A stretch of DNA of 12,227 nt from contig DOOI01000133.1 in the NCBI GenBank assembly GCA_003512825.1, positions 9,228 through 21,454 of the forward strand, written 5' to 3'. Positions 1 to 6,153 of the stretch are shown here, piece after piece (positions within the stretch are counted from its first letter, which is position 1; every line of letters starts with the position of its first letter). The stretch is from Paracoccaceae bacterium (GTDB lineage: Bacteria > Pseudomonadota > Alphaproteobacteria > Rhodobacterales > Rhodobacteraceae). The translations under genes were made by a program, and so were the position numbers. The notes beneath the pieces were generated by a model. The model did not search any database. It was not told the origin of the DNA and worked only from the letters and a program-made list of their open reading frames with translations.

Positions 1-1
1 G

Positions 2-112
2 ATCGGCTTTGAAATTCCCGATGAATTTGTCGTGGGCTATGGCATCGATTTCGCACAACGCAATCGAAACCTCGCCTATATCGGCAAAGTCCGTTTCACC
101 GATGACGCCTGA
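2..112 (+). CDS. hpt: Hypoxanthine phosphoribosyltransferase, C-terminal fragment
   Basis: Only the last 36 codons are inside the window; the gene begins upstream. The visible tail has the order [15 protein letters not shown] followed by RNLAYIGKV. This matches the conserved C-terminus of hypoxanthine/guanine phosphoribosyltransferases, where the VGYG(I/L)D(Y/F) segment and the final PYIG-like strand close the nucleotide site. The enzyme salvages hypoxanthine (and guanine) with PRPP to give IMP (and GMP) in the cytoplasm. The catalytic PRPP loop lies outside the window, so the call rests on the tail alone. The TGA stop is four bases from the stop of the convergent Sel1-repeat gene, leaving no room for a separate terminator. 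Its nearness to guaA, another purine gene about 8 kb away, is probably incidental. Confidence 0.85.
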   Translation: MGFEIPDEFVVGYGIDFAQRNRNLAYIGKVRFTDDA

Positions 113-116
113 GCGC

Positions 117-1007
117 TTAAAAATCCTTGGCCAAAGCTTCCCCTTCGGCAATCTCCTGTGCACTCAGCCCGGCGCGGATCTCATCGCAATTGGCGCCATC
201 CAAGCTTTTGATAGCCCATAGGCAATACGCAAGGCCCAGCGATGGATTGCGCCAATAGCCTGCGTCCTCGGCACTCATCATCTCGCCCAAAGCGCGCGCG
301 CCCTCTGGGTCTCCAAGGCTCAGCGCCTCTTGCAAGAGCGCAAAAGCCACCACCGGATCAGGCGCGGTTCCAAAACCATCGCGATAGGCAATTCCAAGCC
401 GCGCCAAGGCTCGTGCCGAACCAAGTGCTGCCGCCTGCGCCAAAGCCGAGCGGGCGGCCCCCGGATCAGGCGGAGAGGACGCCAGCGCCAAATCCGCAAG
501 CGCAAGGCCGGCCTGAGCATCCCCCAAGCCAAGCGCTACCCCTAAAAATACCGCCGCACTGCCCGGGTCATTGGCCCGCAAACTCTCCGCTTTGAGCGCA
601 AAACCGCGCGACTCTCCTGCAGACATCGCCGCTTCGATCCACTTTGTCGCCGCCTCAGACTGGCCCGATTGCAGCGCATCTTCGGCCAGAACCACAGCCG
701 CGGGCCCATGTCCTTGTTCTGCGGCTTTGCCAAACCACTCACGCGACAGCCGCGCATCCGCGCCGCGCCCCAAACCGTCTCGATAGGCAATCGCCAGCAA
801 GAACTGTGCCTCTGCCACACCGGCGCGGGCAGCAGGTTCAATCACCTTGAGAGCCTTTTCAGGGTCCGTGACCAGCTCCGCCGCTGCGGTTTGAAAATCC
901 GCGACTGGGGTCGTGCCGCCGTCGGACTGCGCCCGGCCCTGCCCCGCACCCAATGCCGCAACCAACGCCACAGCACAAATCACCACCCCAAAAAATCGTC
1001 TCACCAC
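117..1007 (-). CDS. Exported Sel1-like (TPR-type) repeat protein
   Basis: A 296-residue protein beginning with a probable signal peptide: two arginines, then a hydrophobic run at residues 5-21, with a likely cut after the AQ at 26-27. The mature part is alanine-rich helical repeat. Sel1-like units are clearest at residues 61-100 (AEAQFLLAIAYRDGLG, then a WFGKAAEQGH close) and 195-231 (a second LGIAYRDGFG). Sel1 repeats are protein-binding scaffolds; the partner here is unknown. The reading frame stays open far upstream into the LysR gene, but no ATG sits in front of the signal peptide. I therefore place the start at GTG 1007; GTG 1004 or TTG 1013 are equally credible. TTG 1013 has a weak GAGAG seven bases upstream. 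The gene follows the LysR gene by about 37 bases on the same strand and may be co-transcribed with it. Repeat class is fairly sure; function is unknown. Confidence 0.75.
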   Translation of the reverse strand: MVRRFFGVVICAVALVAALGAGQGRAQSDGGTTPVADFQTAAAELVTDPEKALKVIEPAARAGVAEAQFLLAIAYRDGLGRGADARLSREWFGKAAEQGHGPAAVVLAEDALQSGQSEAATKWIEAAMSAGESRGFALKAESLRANDPGSAAVFLGVALGLGDAQAGLALADLALASSPPDPGAARSALAQAAALGSARALARLGIAYRDGFGTAPDPVVAFALLQEALSLGDPEGARALGEMMSAEDAGYWRNPSLGLAYCLWAIKSLDGANCDEIRAGLSAQEIAEGEALAKDF

Positions 1008-1044
1008 AATCAACCCGTCACTCTCTGACCTGAATGACTCAACC

Positions 1045-1920
1045 CTAACCGGTGTTACCTTCCGCGAAAAGCCCGTCTCCCGCGAGGCCCACCGACTGCG
1101 CGCCAAGCCATTCCACCAAACGATTTCTGACCAAGCGAATACGGGGAACCTCGCGCAGGTCTCCATGGCTTGCCACCCAAAGCGGCACCTTGATTCGCTG
1201 CCCCTGTTCTGTGCGCCGCTCAACCCCGGGCAGGGTATCGCCCAAAATACAGGGCAAAAAACATTGCCCCACACCTGCGGCAACCATCCGCGCCAAAACC
1301 TGAAAACTATCCGCCACAGCGACAACCCTATGCCCCTCGCGCTCCATCCATTCCGAGGGTTGCGTTCGCGCCAAAATACCACCCAAACCTAACCACCCAT
1401 TCACCCCCGCCCGCCCATAGACTGCAAAGCCCAACGAACAGGGGCTTTCTCCTTCCATGTCGTCGGGCAGCTTCATCGCGGGGCGCAGCGCCAGATCTGC
1501 TTGCGCCCGCGCCAAATCGTGGTGCGCGTTGCCTTGCATCACTTCAACCCGCACCTCCGGATGACGCACCGCAAACTCGGCCAGAAACCCCGGCAAAACG
1601 CTTTGGCACAGCGTGTCTGTCGAGGCCAACCGCACCTGCCCCGCAATTGTTCCGGTGCCGCCTTGCATCAGATTTTGGACCGAGGCCACCGCCTGCGCGA
1701 CTTCGCGCGCGGCATCGATAACTCGAATGCGTTCTGGCAACAGGCGATAGCCTTGGGCGCCGCGTTCAAATACCGCCCCCCCATGAGCCTCCTCAAAGGC
1801 TTGAATGCGCCGCAAGACTGTCGCATGGGTCACATTCAGCACGCGCGCCGCCGCAGAAAGCGTTCCACAATCCGCCACCGCGAGTACAAACCTCAAGTCG
1901 TCCCAATCAGGGCTGTGCAT
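1045..1920 (-). CDS. LysR-family transcriptional regulator
   Basis: A 291-residue protein with the LysR-type layout. An N-terminal winged helix-turn-helix spans about residues 5-62 (DDLRFVLAVADCGTLSAAAR, then LNVTHATVLRRIQAFEE, then VFERGAQGYRLLPE). An effector-binding domain runs from about residue 90 to the end. The length is typical of the family. The start at ATG 1920 puts the helix-turn-helix at the very N-terminus, as usual, and has an AAGAAGG-like SD about ten bases upstream. An upstream in-frame extension exists but would add non-family residues and run into the cytochrome gene. It is transcribed divergently from cycF, with 95 bases between the starts, the classic arrangement of a LysR regulator and its target. 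The inducer cannot be told from sequence. Confidence 0.92.
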   Translation of the reverse strand: MHSPDWDDLRFVLAVADCGTLSAAARVLNVTHATVLRRIQAFEEAHGGAVFERGAQGYRLLPERIRVIDAAREVAQAVASVQNLMQGGTGTIAGQVRLASTDTLCQSVLPGFLAEFAVRHPEVRVEVMQGNAHHDLARAQADLALRPAMKLPDDMEGESPCSLGFAVYGRAGVNGWLGLGGILARTQPSEWMEREGHRVVAVADSFQVLARMVAAGVGQCFLPCILGDTLPGVERRTEQGQRIKVPLWVASHGDLREVPRIRLVRNRLVEWLGAQSVGLAGDGLFAEGNTG

Positions 1921-2015
1921 GAATGAAGACCCCTTCTTCGCAAATGTGAAATGGTCATCCCTGAGTTGCACCTTATAGTCAAAGCCATAAACGTAACTTG
2001 ACAGGGAGTTTACCA

Positions 2016-2477
2016 ATGAAGCGCTTCTCATTCGCCGTCGCTGTGGCCGCCATGGGCCTCATCGCCGTTCCAGCCCTTGCCCAGGATTTTTCGGGCAACG
2101 TCAAAGCCCGTCAGGGCCAGTTCCGCATCCTCGCCATCAACCTCGGTATTCTGGGCGGCATGGCCAAAGGCGAAATGCCTTATGACGCGGCCACCGCTCA
2201 AGCCGCAGCAGACAGCATTGCTGCCGTATCGATGATCAACCAAGGCCCGCTCTGGCCTCAGGGCTCTGACAACATGTCGATGGAAGGCACCCGTGCCCTG
2301 CCCGCAATCTGGGAAAACCAAGCCGATCTCGGCGCGAAATGGGCCGCACTTGGCGAAGCCGCCAAAGGCCTTCAAGCAGCCGCTGGAACAGATGCAGCCG
2401 CAATCGGCGCTGCCCTTGGTGCCGTTGGTGGCACTTGCAAAGCTTGCCACGACGCCTACCGCGCTCCGGAAAGCTGA
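2016..2477 (+). CDS. cycF: Class II c-type cytochrome (cytochrome c'/c554 family)
   Basis: A 153-residue periplasmic cytochrome. Residues 1-22 are a signal peptide ending ALA; the mature four-helix protein carries one covalent heme at the C-terminal CKACH motif (residues 141-145). That C-terminal heme position and the WENQADLGAKWAAL segment define the class II (cytochrome c'/c556/c554) family. In recalled alignments, low-spin members of the c556 type carry a Met ligand in helix A where this protein has Phe36 (RQGQFRILAINLG). The heme may therefore be five-coordinate as in cytochrome c', or use another ligand. The ATG at 2016 has an AGGGAG SD eight bases upstream. A diheme cytochrome gene follows after nine bases, as in the R. 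sphaeroides cycFG operon, from which the symbol is taken. Alternative name: cytochrome c' (cycP). Confidence 0.88.
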   Translation: MKRFSFAVAVAAMGLIAVPALAQDFSGNVKARQGQFRILAINLGILGGMAKGEMPYDAATAQAAADSIAAVSMINQGPLWPQGSDNMSMEGTRALPAIWENQADLGAKWAALGEAAKGLQAAAGTDAAAIGAALGAVGGTCKACHDAYRAPES

Positions 2478-2486
2478 TCGCAGACC

Positions 2487-3386
2487 ATGCGATTGAACCT
2501 AGTGCGCCGCAACGTGATCAAAACCTTCTTGGTCCTGACGATCTCCGTCGGCGCTCTTGGCTGGCTCCTAACAGGGGCCAGCCCGCTTCCCTCTGATGGT
2601 TTCGCGACACTCGACAGTGACGCCACGCGTGGCGAAGCGGTGTTTTGGGCCGCCGGATGTGCCTCATGTCACGTCGCTCCCGGCACCGAAGAAGCCGACC
2701 GCCCCATCCTTGCAGGCGGTCAAAGCTTTGCTTCGCCCTTCGGCACGTTCCACGCGCCCAATATTTCGTCCGACCCCGTCGCTGGAATTGGCTCTTGGTC
2801 CGTAGCCGACCTTGGTAATGCGCTCTTGCGTGGCGTTTCCCCTAAGGGGCAGCATTATTACCCCGCCTTTCCCTACACCGCCTATACGCATATGGCGCCC
2901 GGCGATGTGGCTGATCTGCATGCCTATCTGCTCAGCCTGCCCGCATCCTCCACACCAAGCCAAGCCCATGACCTCGGCTTTCCCTTCAATATCCGGCGCA
3001 GCGTCGGGGTGTGGAAATGGCTCTACCTTCGCAGTGATTGGGTCTTGCAAGACGCCCCCACCCCGGAATTGGAGCGCGGTCGCTATCTGGTCGAGGCCTT
3101 GGGCCATTGCGCGGAATGCCACACGCCCCGCACGGCGTTAGGTGGTCTCTCGCAACGCGATTGGATGGCAGGCGCCCCCAACCCCTCTGGTCCTGGGCGC
3201 ATTCCTGCCATTCATCCCAAGACTTTGAACTGGTCCGTCGAAGAAATCGCCTATTACCTTGAAACTGGCTTTACACCAGATTTTGACAGCGCAGGTGGCC
3301 ATATGGCTCGGGTCGTCTCCAACTTCGCCCGCCTGCCTGCCACAGATCGCCTTGCCGTCGCGGCCTATCTCAAAGCGTTGCAATAA
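2487..3386 (+). CDS. cycG: Membrane-anchored diheme cytochrome c (CycG-like)
   Basis: A 299-residue protein with an N-terminal hydrophobic segment (about residues 11-30) that could be an uncleaved membrane anchor. Two class I cytochrome c domains follow, with CXXCH heme sites at residues 58-62 (CASCH) and 208-212 (CAECH). Likely distal Met ligands are Met136 (in THMAPGD) and Met273 (in GGHMARVV). The domain style resembles the cytochrome subunits of gluconate and alcohol dehydrogenases, the family to which R. sphaeroides CycG was assigned. No dehydrogenase subunits lie in the window, so it probably passes electrons within the periplasm, perhaps to or from the class II cytochrome just upstream. 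It starts nine bases after cycF stops, with only a poor SD, so translational coupling is likely. The gene ends at a hairpin terminator. The physiological electron partners are unknown. Confidence 0.87.
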   Translation: MRLNLVRRNVIKTFLVLTISVGALGWLLTGASPLPSDGFATLDSDATRGEAVFWAAGCASCHVAPGTEEADRPILAGGQSFASPFGTFHAPNISSDPVAGIGSWSVADLGNALLRGVSPKGQHYYPAFPYTAYTHMAPGDVADLHAYLLSLPASSTPSQAHDLGFPFNIRRSVGVWKWLYLRSDWVLQDAPTPELERGRYLVEALGHCAECHTPRTALGGLSQRDWMAGAPNPSGPGRIPAIHPKTLNWSVEEIAYYLETGFTPDFDSAGGHMARVVSNFARLPATDRLAVAAYLKALQ

Positions 3387-3416
3387 AAAGGCGCGCAAAA
3401 TTAAGCGCGCCCTTTC
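3387..3416. terminator. Bidirectional intrinsic terminator between cycG and lipA
   Basis: A stem GGCGCGC (3390-3396) pairs with GCGCGCC (3405-3411) around an eight-base AT-only loop. The stem is flanked by A5 on the left and CTTTC on the right. Read on the minus strand it is followed by five T residues, making it a convincing terminator for lipA. On the plus strand the T-run is short (TTT) but would still serve cycG, which stops just upstream. Confidence 0.85.
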
Positions 3417-3436
3417 AATATCTTATCAGGCTTTCT

Positions 3437-4402
3437 TCAGGCTTTTGCCAGCTTCGCCACCCGCGCGTCGCGCAGCCGAGCGAAATCGTCCCCCGCATGA
3501 TAGGACGACCGCGTCAGCGGCGTTGCCGAAACCATCAAGAACCCTTTGCCATAAGCCGCTTTTTCATAAGCGGCGAATTCCTCGGGTGTTACAAAACGAT
3601 CCACGCGATGGTGCTTCGGCGTGGGTTGCAGGTATTGCCCCACAGTCAAGAAATCGATATCGGCGGCGCGCATATCGTCCATCACCTGCAACACACCTTG
3701 GCGATCTTCGCCCAAACCCACCATGATCCCGGACTTCGTGAAAATCGACGGGTCCAATTCCTTCACCCGCTGCAACAGCCGCAACGAATGGAAATAACGC
3801 GCACCGGGACGCACTTCTGGATAAAGCCCCGGCACCGTTTCTAGGTTGTGGTTGAACACATCCGGCCGTGCGGCCACCACAACCTCCAGCACCTCAGGGG
3901 CACATTTCAGGAAATCAGGGGTCAGAATCTCGATTGTCGTGCCCGGTGCGCGATGCCGGATGGCACGGATCGTCTGAGCGAAATGCTCGGCCCCGCCATC
4001 GTCAAGGTCATCGCGATCCACGCTGGTAATCACCACATGGTTCAGGCCCAGTTTGGCCACGGCATCCGCCACCCGGCCCGGCTCAAACGCGTCCAAGGTC
4101 TGCGGCTTTCCCGTCGCGATGTTGCAAAAGGTGCAGCCACGCGTGCAAATTTCACCCATGATCATCATGGTGGCATGGCCTTGGCTCCAGCATTCTCCCG
4201 CATTCGGGCAGCTGGCCTCTTCGCATACCGTCGACAGCTTGAACTCCCGGACAATCCGCCGCGTCTGTGCATAGCCCTCGCCGCCGGGGGCCTTCACCCT
4301 GATCCATGCCGGTTTTTTCGGCTGAGCCTGATCAGGGCGGTGCGCCTTTTCGGGGTGGCGCTGTTCGGGGATTTTCAGGTCGCGCAAGGGTCGGTCCTCC
4401 AT
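3437..4402 (-). CDS. lipA: Lipoyl synthase (radical SAM)
   Basis: A 321-residue enzyme that inserts two sulfur atoms into protein-bound octanoyl groups to make the lipoyl cofactor of pyruvate and 2-oxoglutarate dehydrogenases and the glycine cleavage H protein. All signature elements are visible. The auxiliary 4Fe-4S cluster ligands are Cys60, Cys65 and Cys71 (CX4CX5C). The radical SAM cluster ligands are Cys86, Cys90 and Cys93 (CX3CX2C, in CTRGCTFC). The C-terminal RSSY motif at 298-301 supplies the serine ligand. The length fits the family. The start at ATG 4402 is fixed by a strong GAGGAG SD at 4411-4416 with eight-base spacing; the open frame 66 bases further upstream has no support. The gene lies 78 bases downstream of a DUF6456-like gene on the same strand, with a stable hairpin in between. 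No lipB is seen nearby. Confidence 0.97.
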   Translation of the reverse strand: MEDRPLRDLKIPEQRHPEKAHRPDQAQPKKPAWIRVKAPGGEGYAQTRRIVREFKLSTVCEEASCPNAGECWSQGHATMMIMGEICTRGCTFCNIATGKPQTLDAFEPGRVADAVAKLGLNHVVITSVDRDDLDDGGAEHFAQTIRAIRHRAPGTTIEILTPDFLKCAPEVLEVVVAARPDVFNHNLETVPGLYPEVRPGARYFHSLRLLQRVKELDPSIFTKSGIMVGLGEDRQGVLQVMDDMRAADIDFLTVGQYLQPTPKHHRVDRFVTPEEFAAYEKAAYGKGFLMVSATPLTRSSYHAGDDFARLRDARVAKLAKA

Positions 4403-4423
4403 CACTGCCGCTCCTCTAGCACA

Positions 4424-4455
4424 TTGCGCGGACGAAAGGAATTCCGCCCGCGCAA
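4424..4455 (-). promoter_or_regulatory. Hairpin in the lipA leader
   Basis: An inverted repeat TTGCGCGG (4424-4431) / CCGCGCAA (4448-4455) extends inward by a position that is A against C on the plus strand but G-U in minus-strand RNA, then two more GC pairs. That gives an 11-pair stem with a ten-base loop. It lies directly upstream of the lipA SD and ends about 21 bases before the ATG. No T-run follows on the minus strand, so it is not a standard terminator of the upstream gene. It could be a processing site, mRNA stabiliser or protein-binding element. The structure is seen; the role is inferred. Confidence 0.5.
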
Positions 4456-4480
4456 AGCGGCATTGCAATATGACCGCAGA

Positions 4481-5614
4481 TTAGCCGATCAAATGCGCCT
4501 CTGGTCCCAAAGCGGCATAATGCTGTTTGAGCCGCCCCAAGGCTATTTTCAAAACCACTTTCCCCGACCGCGCCGCCCAACCCATCTGCTTTTCCACAGT
4601 CTCTATCCCTTCCAATTTGCAGCAGCAGCGCAGCACCACATCCCCCAGCCCCGGCCCCAATTCCCGCAGCGCCGTCAAGACCCGGCTCAAGGCCGCGTCG
4701 GTGCCCGGCCCGCCGCCGGCGCGCGGCACCGCCGCTCCCCCCCAAACCAGCGCCTCCCAATCCACAATCACGGGTCGGCCGACCTGTGCCATCTCGAAAT
4801 CCTCGCGCAGCCTCTCGCCTGCCCGCACCAGATCCTCTGCCAGAAACGGCAGACCCGCCTTATCGCGACGCCGCGCCAACCCGAGGACTGGCGATTCTGT
4901 TGGCCCATAGCGGTGGTTGCGCTTGCCACTCTCTTCCTCTTCGGCAAATGCCAGAGTTGGCAGGGCATTCAGCCCGGCAAAACCGACCGCCGCCTCCGCC
5001 ATGCCCCGTGATGCCGCCGATTCCTGCAACGCCATCATCTGCATCAAGGCAGCGCGCCCCGCTGCGGTGATCTGATAGCGCGCAATCCGTCCCGGTGTGA
5101 CACAGCTGATCCATTCCTTCAGCGCCATCGCTTCTGCAATGGCCCGGTCCACCGACGCTGTTCGCGTTGCAGTCCCATCCGGCATCTCCCGCACCACAAC
5201 GGCCATTTCCATATCGCTCGCCACAGCCAAGACCGCATGATGTTCCATCAAACGTCGCAAAACCCGCAGCCCCTCTCCGCGCAAGTTCTCCTCGCTCGGC
5301 GCCGCCTCCCCTTGGGGAAAGGCGCTTGATTTCGGTGGGGTGTGAAGCTCGGTCATCGTTGGCGTCTCCTCATTGGGGGGCCCATTGCGCCCGCTCGCGG
5401 GTGCTGGGCCAAGTCGCTGCAAGGCCAATTCCACAAGTATATCGTCCCGCCGAAGTTCGATGCGCCGGATCTGCCGCAGCACTGTAGAAGCATGACAGCC
5501 CGCATCGCGCGCCAATTCCCGCATAGAACGCCCTTGCTCAACATGCGCGAGATAGTGCTGCGCGGCATCAGGCACCCAAGTTGGTAAATGAGCAGGCGAA
5601 AAGCGGTCGGTCAT
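4481..5614 (-). CDS. Helix-turn-helix protein with C-terminal DUF6456-like domain
   Basis: A 377-residue probable DNA-binding protein. An N-terminal helix-turn-helix is visible at about residues 28-53 (GRSMRELARDAGCHASTVLR). A low-complexity linker follows (70-112). The middle section looks like a winged helix (115-195, with RIARYQITAAGRAAL typical of the wing). The C-terminal domain (about 235-370) starts SPVLGLARRRDKAGLPFLA and has the (D/E)LVRAGERLREDFEMAQ pattern I associate with DUF6456 of alphaproteobacteria. I prefer ATG 5614, which has an AAGAGG SD; a GTG 39 bases upstream lacks one. It is probably a transcriptional or nucleoid regulator with unknown targets. It lies upstream of lipA on the same strand (78-base gap) and divergent from a small conserved gene. 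Two adjacent cysteine-rich positions (CCC at 330-332) are notable but unexplained. The domain name is from memory. Confidence 0.75.
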   Translation of the reverse strand: MTDRFSPAHLPTWVPDAAQHYLAHVEQGRSMRELARDAGCHASTVLRQIRRIELRRDDILVELALQRLGPAPASGRNGPPNEETPTMTELHTPPKSSAFPQGEAAPSEENLRGEGLRVLRRLMEHHAVLAVASDMEMAVVVREMPDGTATRTASVDRAIAEAMALKEWISCVTPGRIARYQITAAGRAALMQMMALQESAASRGMAEAAVGFAGLNALPTLAFAEEEESGKRNHRYGPTESPVLGLARRRDKAGLPFLAEDLVRAGERLREDFEMAQVGRPVIVDWEALVWGGAAVPRAGGGPGTDAALSRVLTALRELGPGLGDVVLRCCCKLEGIETVEKQMGWAARSGKVVLKIALGRLKQHYAALGPEAHLIG

Positions 5615-5645
5615 TGATGCCTCTTGGTCAATCGTGCTGTCGTTG

Positions 5646-5666
5646 TTGTCCACAGGTTTATCCCCA
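5646..5666. promoter_or_regulatory. Two DnaA-box-like nonamers
   Basis: TTGTCCACA (5646-5654) and TTATCCCCA (5658-5666) are each one base away from the DnaA consensus TTATCCACA. They sit in the same orientation three bases apart, just upstream of the preferred start of the DUF6456-like gene. Motif similarity is seen directly; binding by DnaA is an inference, and single-mismatch boxes occur by chance. Confidence 0.3.
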
Positions 5667-5701
5667 GACAGAACGCAACCTAGACGAGAAAACGTTACTC
5701 A

Positions 5702-5709
5702 ATGGTTAA
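5702..5709. promoter_or_regulatory. CtrA-like half-site (TTAACCAT on the minus strand)
   Basis: The plus strand reads ATGGTTAA, the exact complement of TTAACCAT, a core of the alphaproteobacterial CtrA binding motif. Seven bases on, GATA stands in place of a second TTAA half, so the full TTAA-N7-TTAA form is degenerate. The site lies in an AT-rich stretch (about 5695-5750) between two divergent genes, where a promoter is expected. Confidence 0.25.
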
Positions 5710-5844
5710 TTGTTTCGATAACGTCAATAATGTTTTTTAACTTGTAAACAATGAGGTGAGGCAGCGCGCGGTGGATAGCATGACGCGCAACACACTTTTT
5801 GGTTGAAATATGAAGGGATCTGACAATTCGCAAAGGAGCCTGAA

Positions 5845-6153
5845 ATGTCCATCACCCTTCCAACGGCCATCGCCACGCTGCACCGCCCCGGCCTCTTGGT
5901 CCGTTCCGCCCGTGCCGGCCTTGAATGGTATCGCCGCGATAGTCATCTGCGACGCCTCTTGGGTCCAGGCCGCCCCCCTGCCATCGGCGCCGCCCTCGCC
6001 CCGCTCATGGCTGCCGAAGAGATGCTGGAACAAGAACGGCGGAGCGGCCATATCGGCTACTCCGCCGTGCGTCACGTGTCCTTGCTCATCGCCATTCTCG
6101 CCGAGGCGCAAATGATGCGCGTCGAGGCTTTGGTCGAGGGCGAGGCGCGTTAG
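5845..6153 (+). CDS. Small conserved protein, probably DUF6477 family
   Basis: A 102-residue protein with no signal peptide and no clear membrane segment, probably cytosolic. It begins SITLPTAIATLHRPGLLVRSAR and is rich in Arg, Ala and Leu. A second half with AAEEMLEQERRSGHIGYSAVRHVSLLIAILAEA predicts mostly helix. The pattern resembles short proteins of Rhodobacteraceae labelled DUF6477, a recollection rather than a search result. The ATG at 5845 has an excellent AAAGGAG SD seven to eight bases upstream; an earlier in-frame ATG is not present, so the start is well fixed. It is divergent from the DUF6456-like gene across about 230 bases and convergent with the mttB-like gene. The two stop codons overlap by four bases (TTAG). 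Function unknown. Confidence 0.72.
   Translation: MSITLPTAIATLHRPGLLVRSARAGLEWYRRDSHLRRLLGPGRPPAIGAALAPLMAAEEMLEQERRSGHIGYSAVRHVSLLIAILAEAQMMRVEALVEGEAR

Noticed and set aside
1008..1382. N-terminal extension of the Sel1-repeat protein into the LysR gene
   Set aside because: It would overlap the LysR coding sequence and place more than 120 unrelated Arg/Trp-rich residues before an obvious signal peptide.
3848..5011. Long plus-strand open frame of 387 codons opposite lipA and the DUF6456-like gene
   Set aside because: It is antisense to two well-supported genes, its translation is rich in Arg, Pro and His with no domain pattern, and it spans the gap between them. It is a GC-driven shadow.
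5646..5666. Chromosomal replication origin
   Set aside because: Only two one-mismatch DnaA-like boxes are present, with no box cluster, no AT-rich unwinding element of note and no origin-linked genes such as dnaA or hemE nearby.
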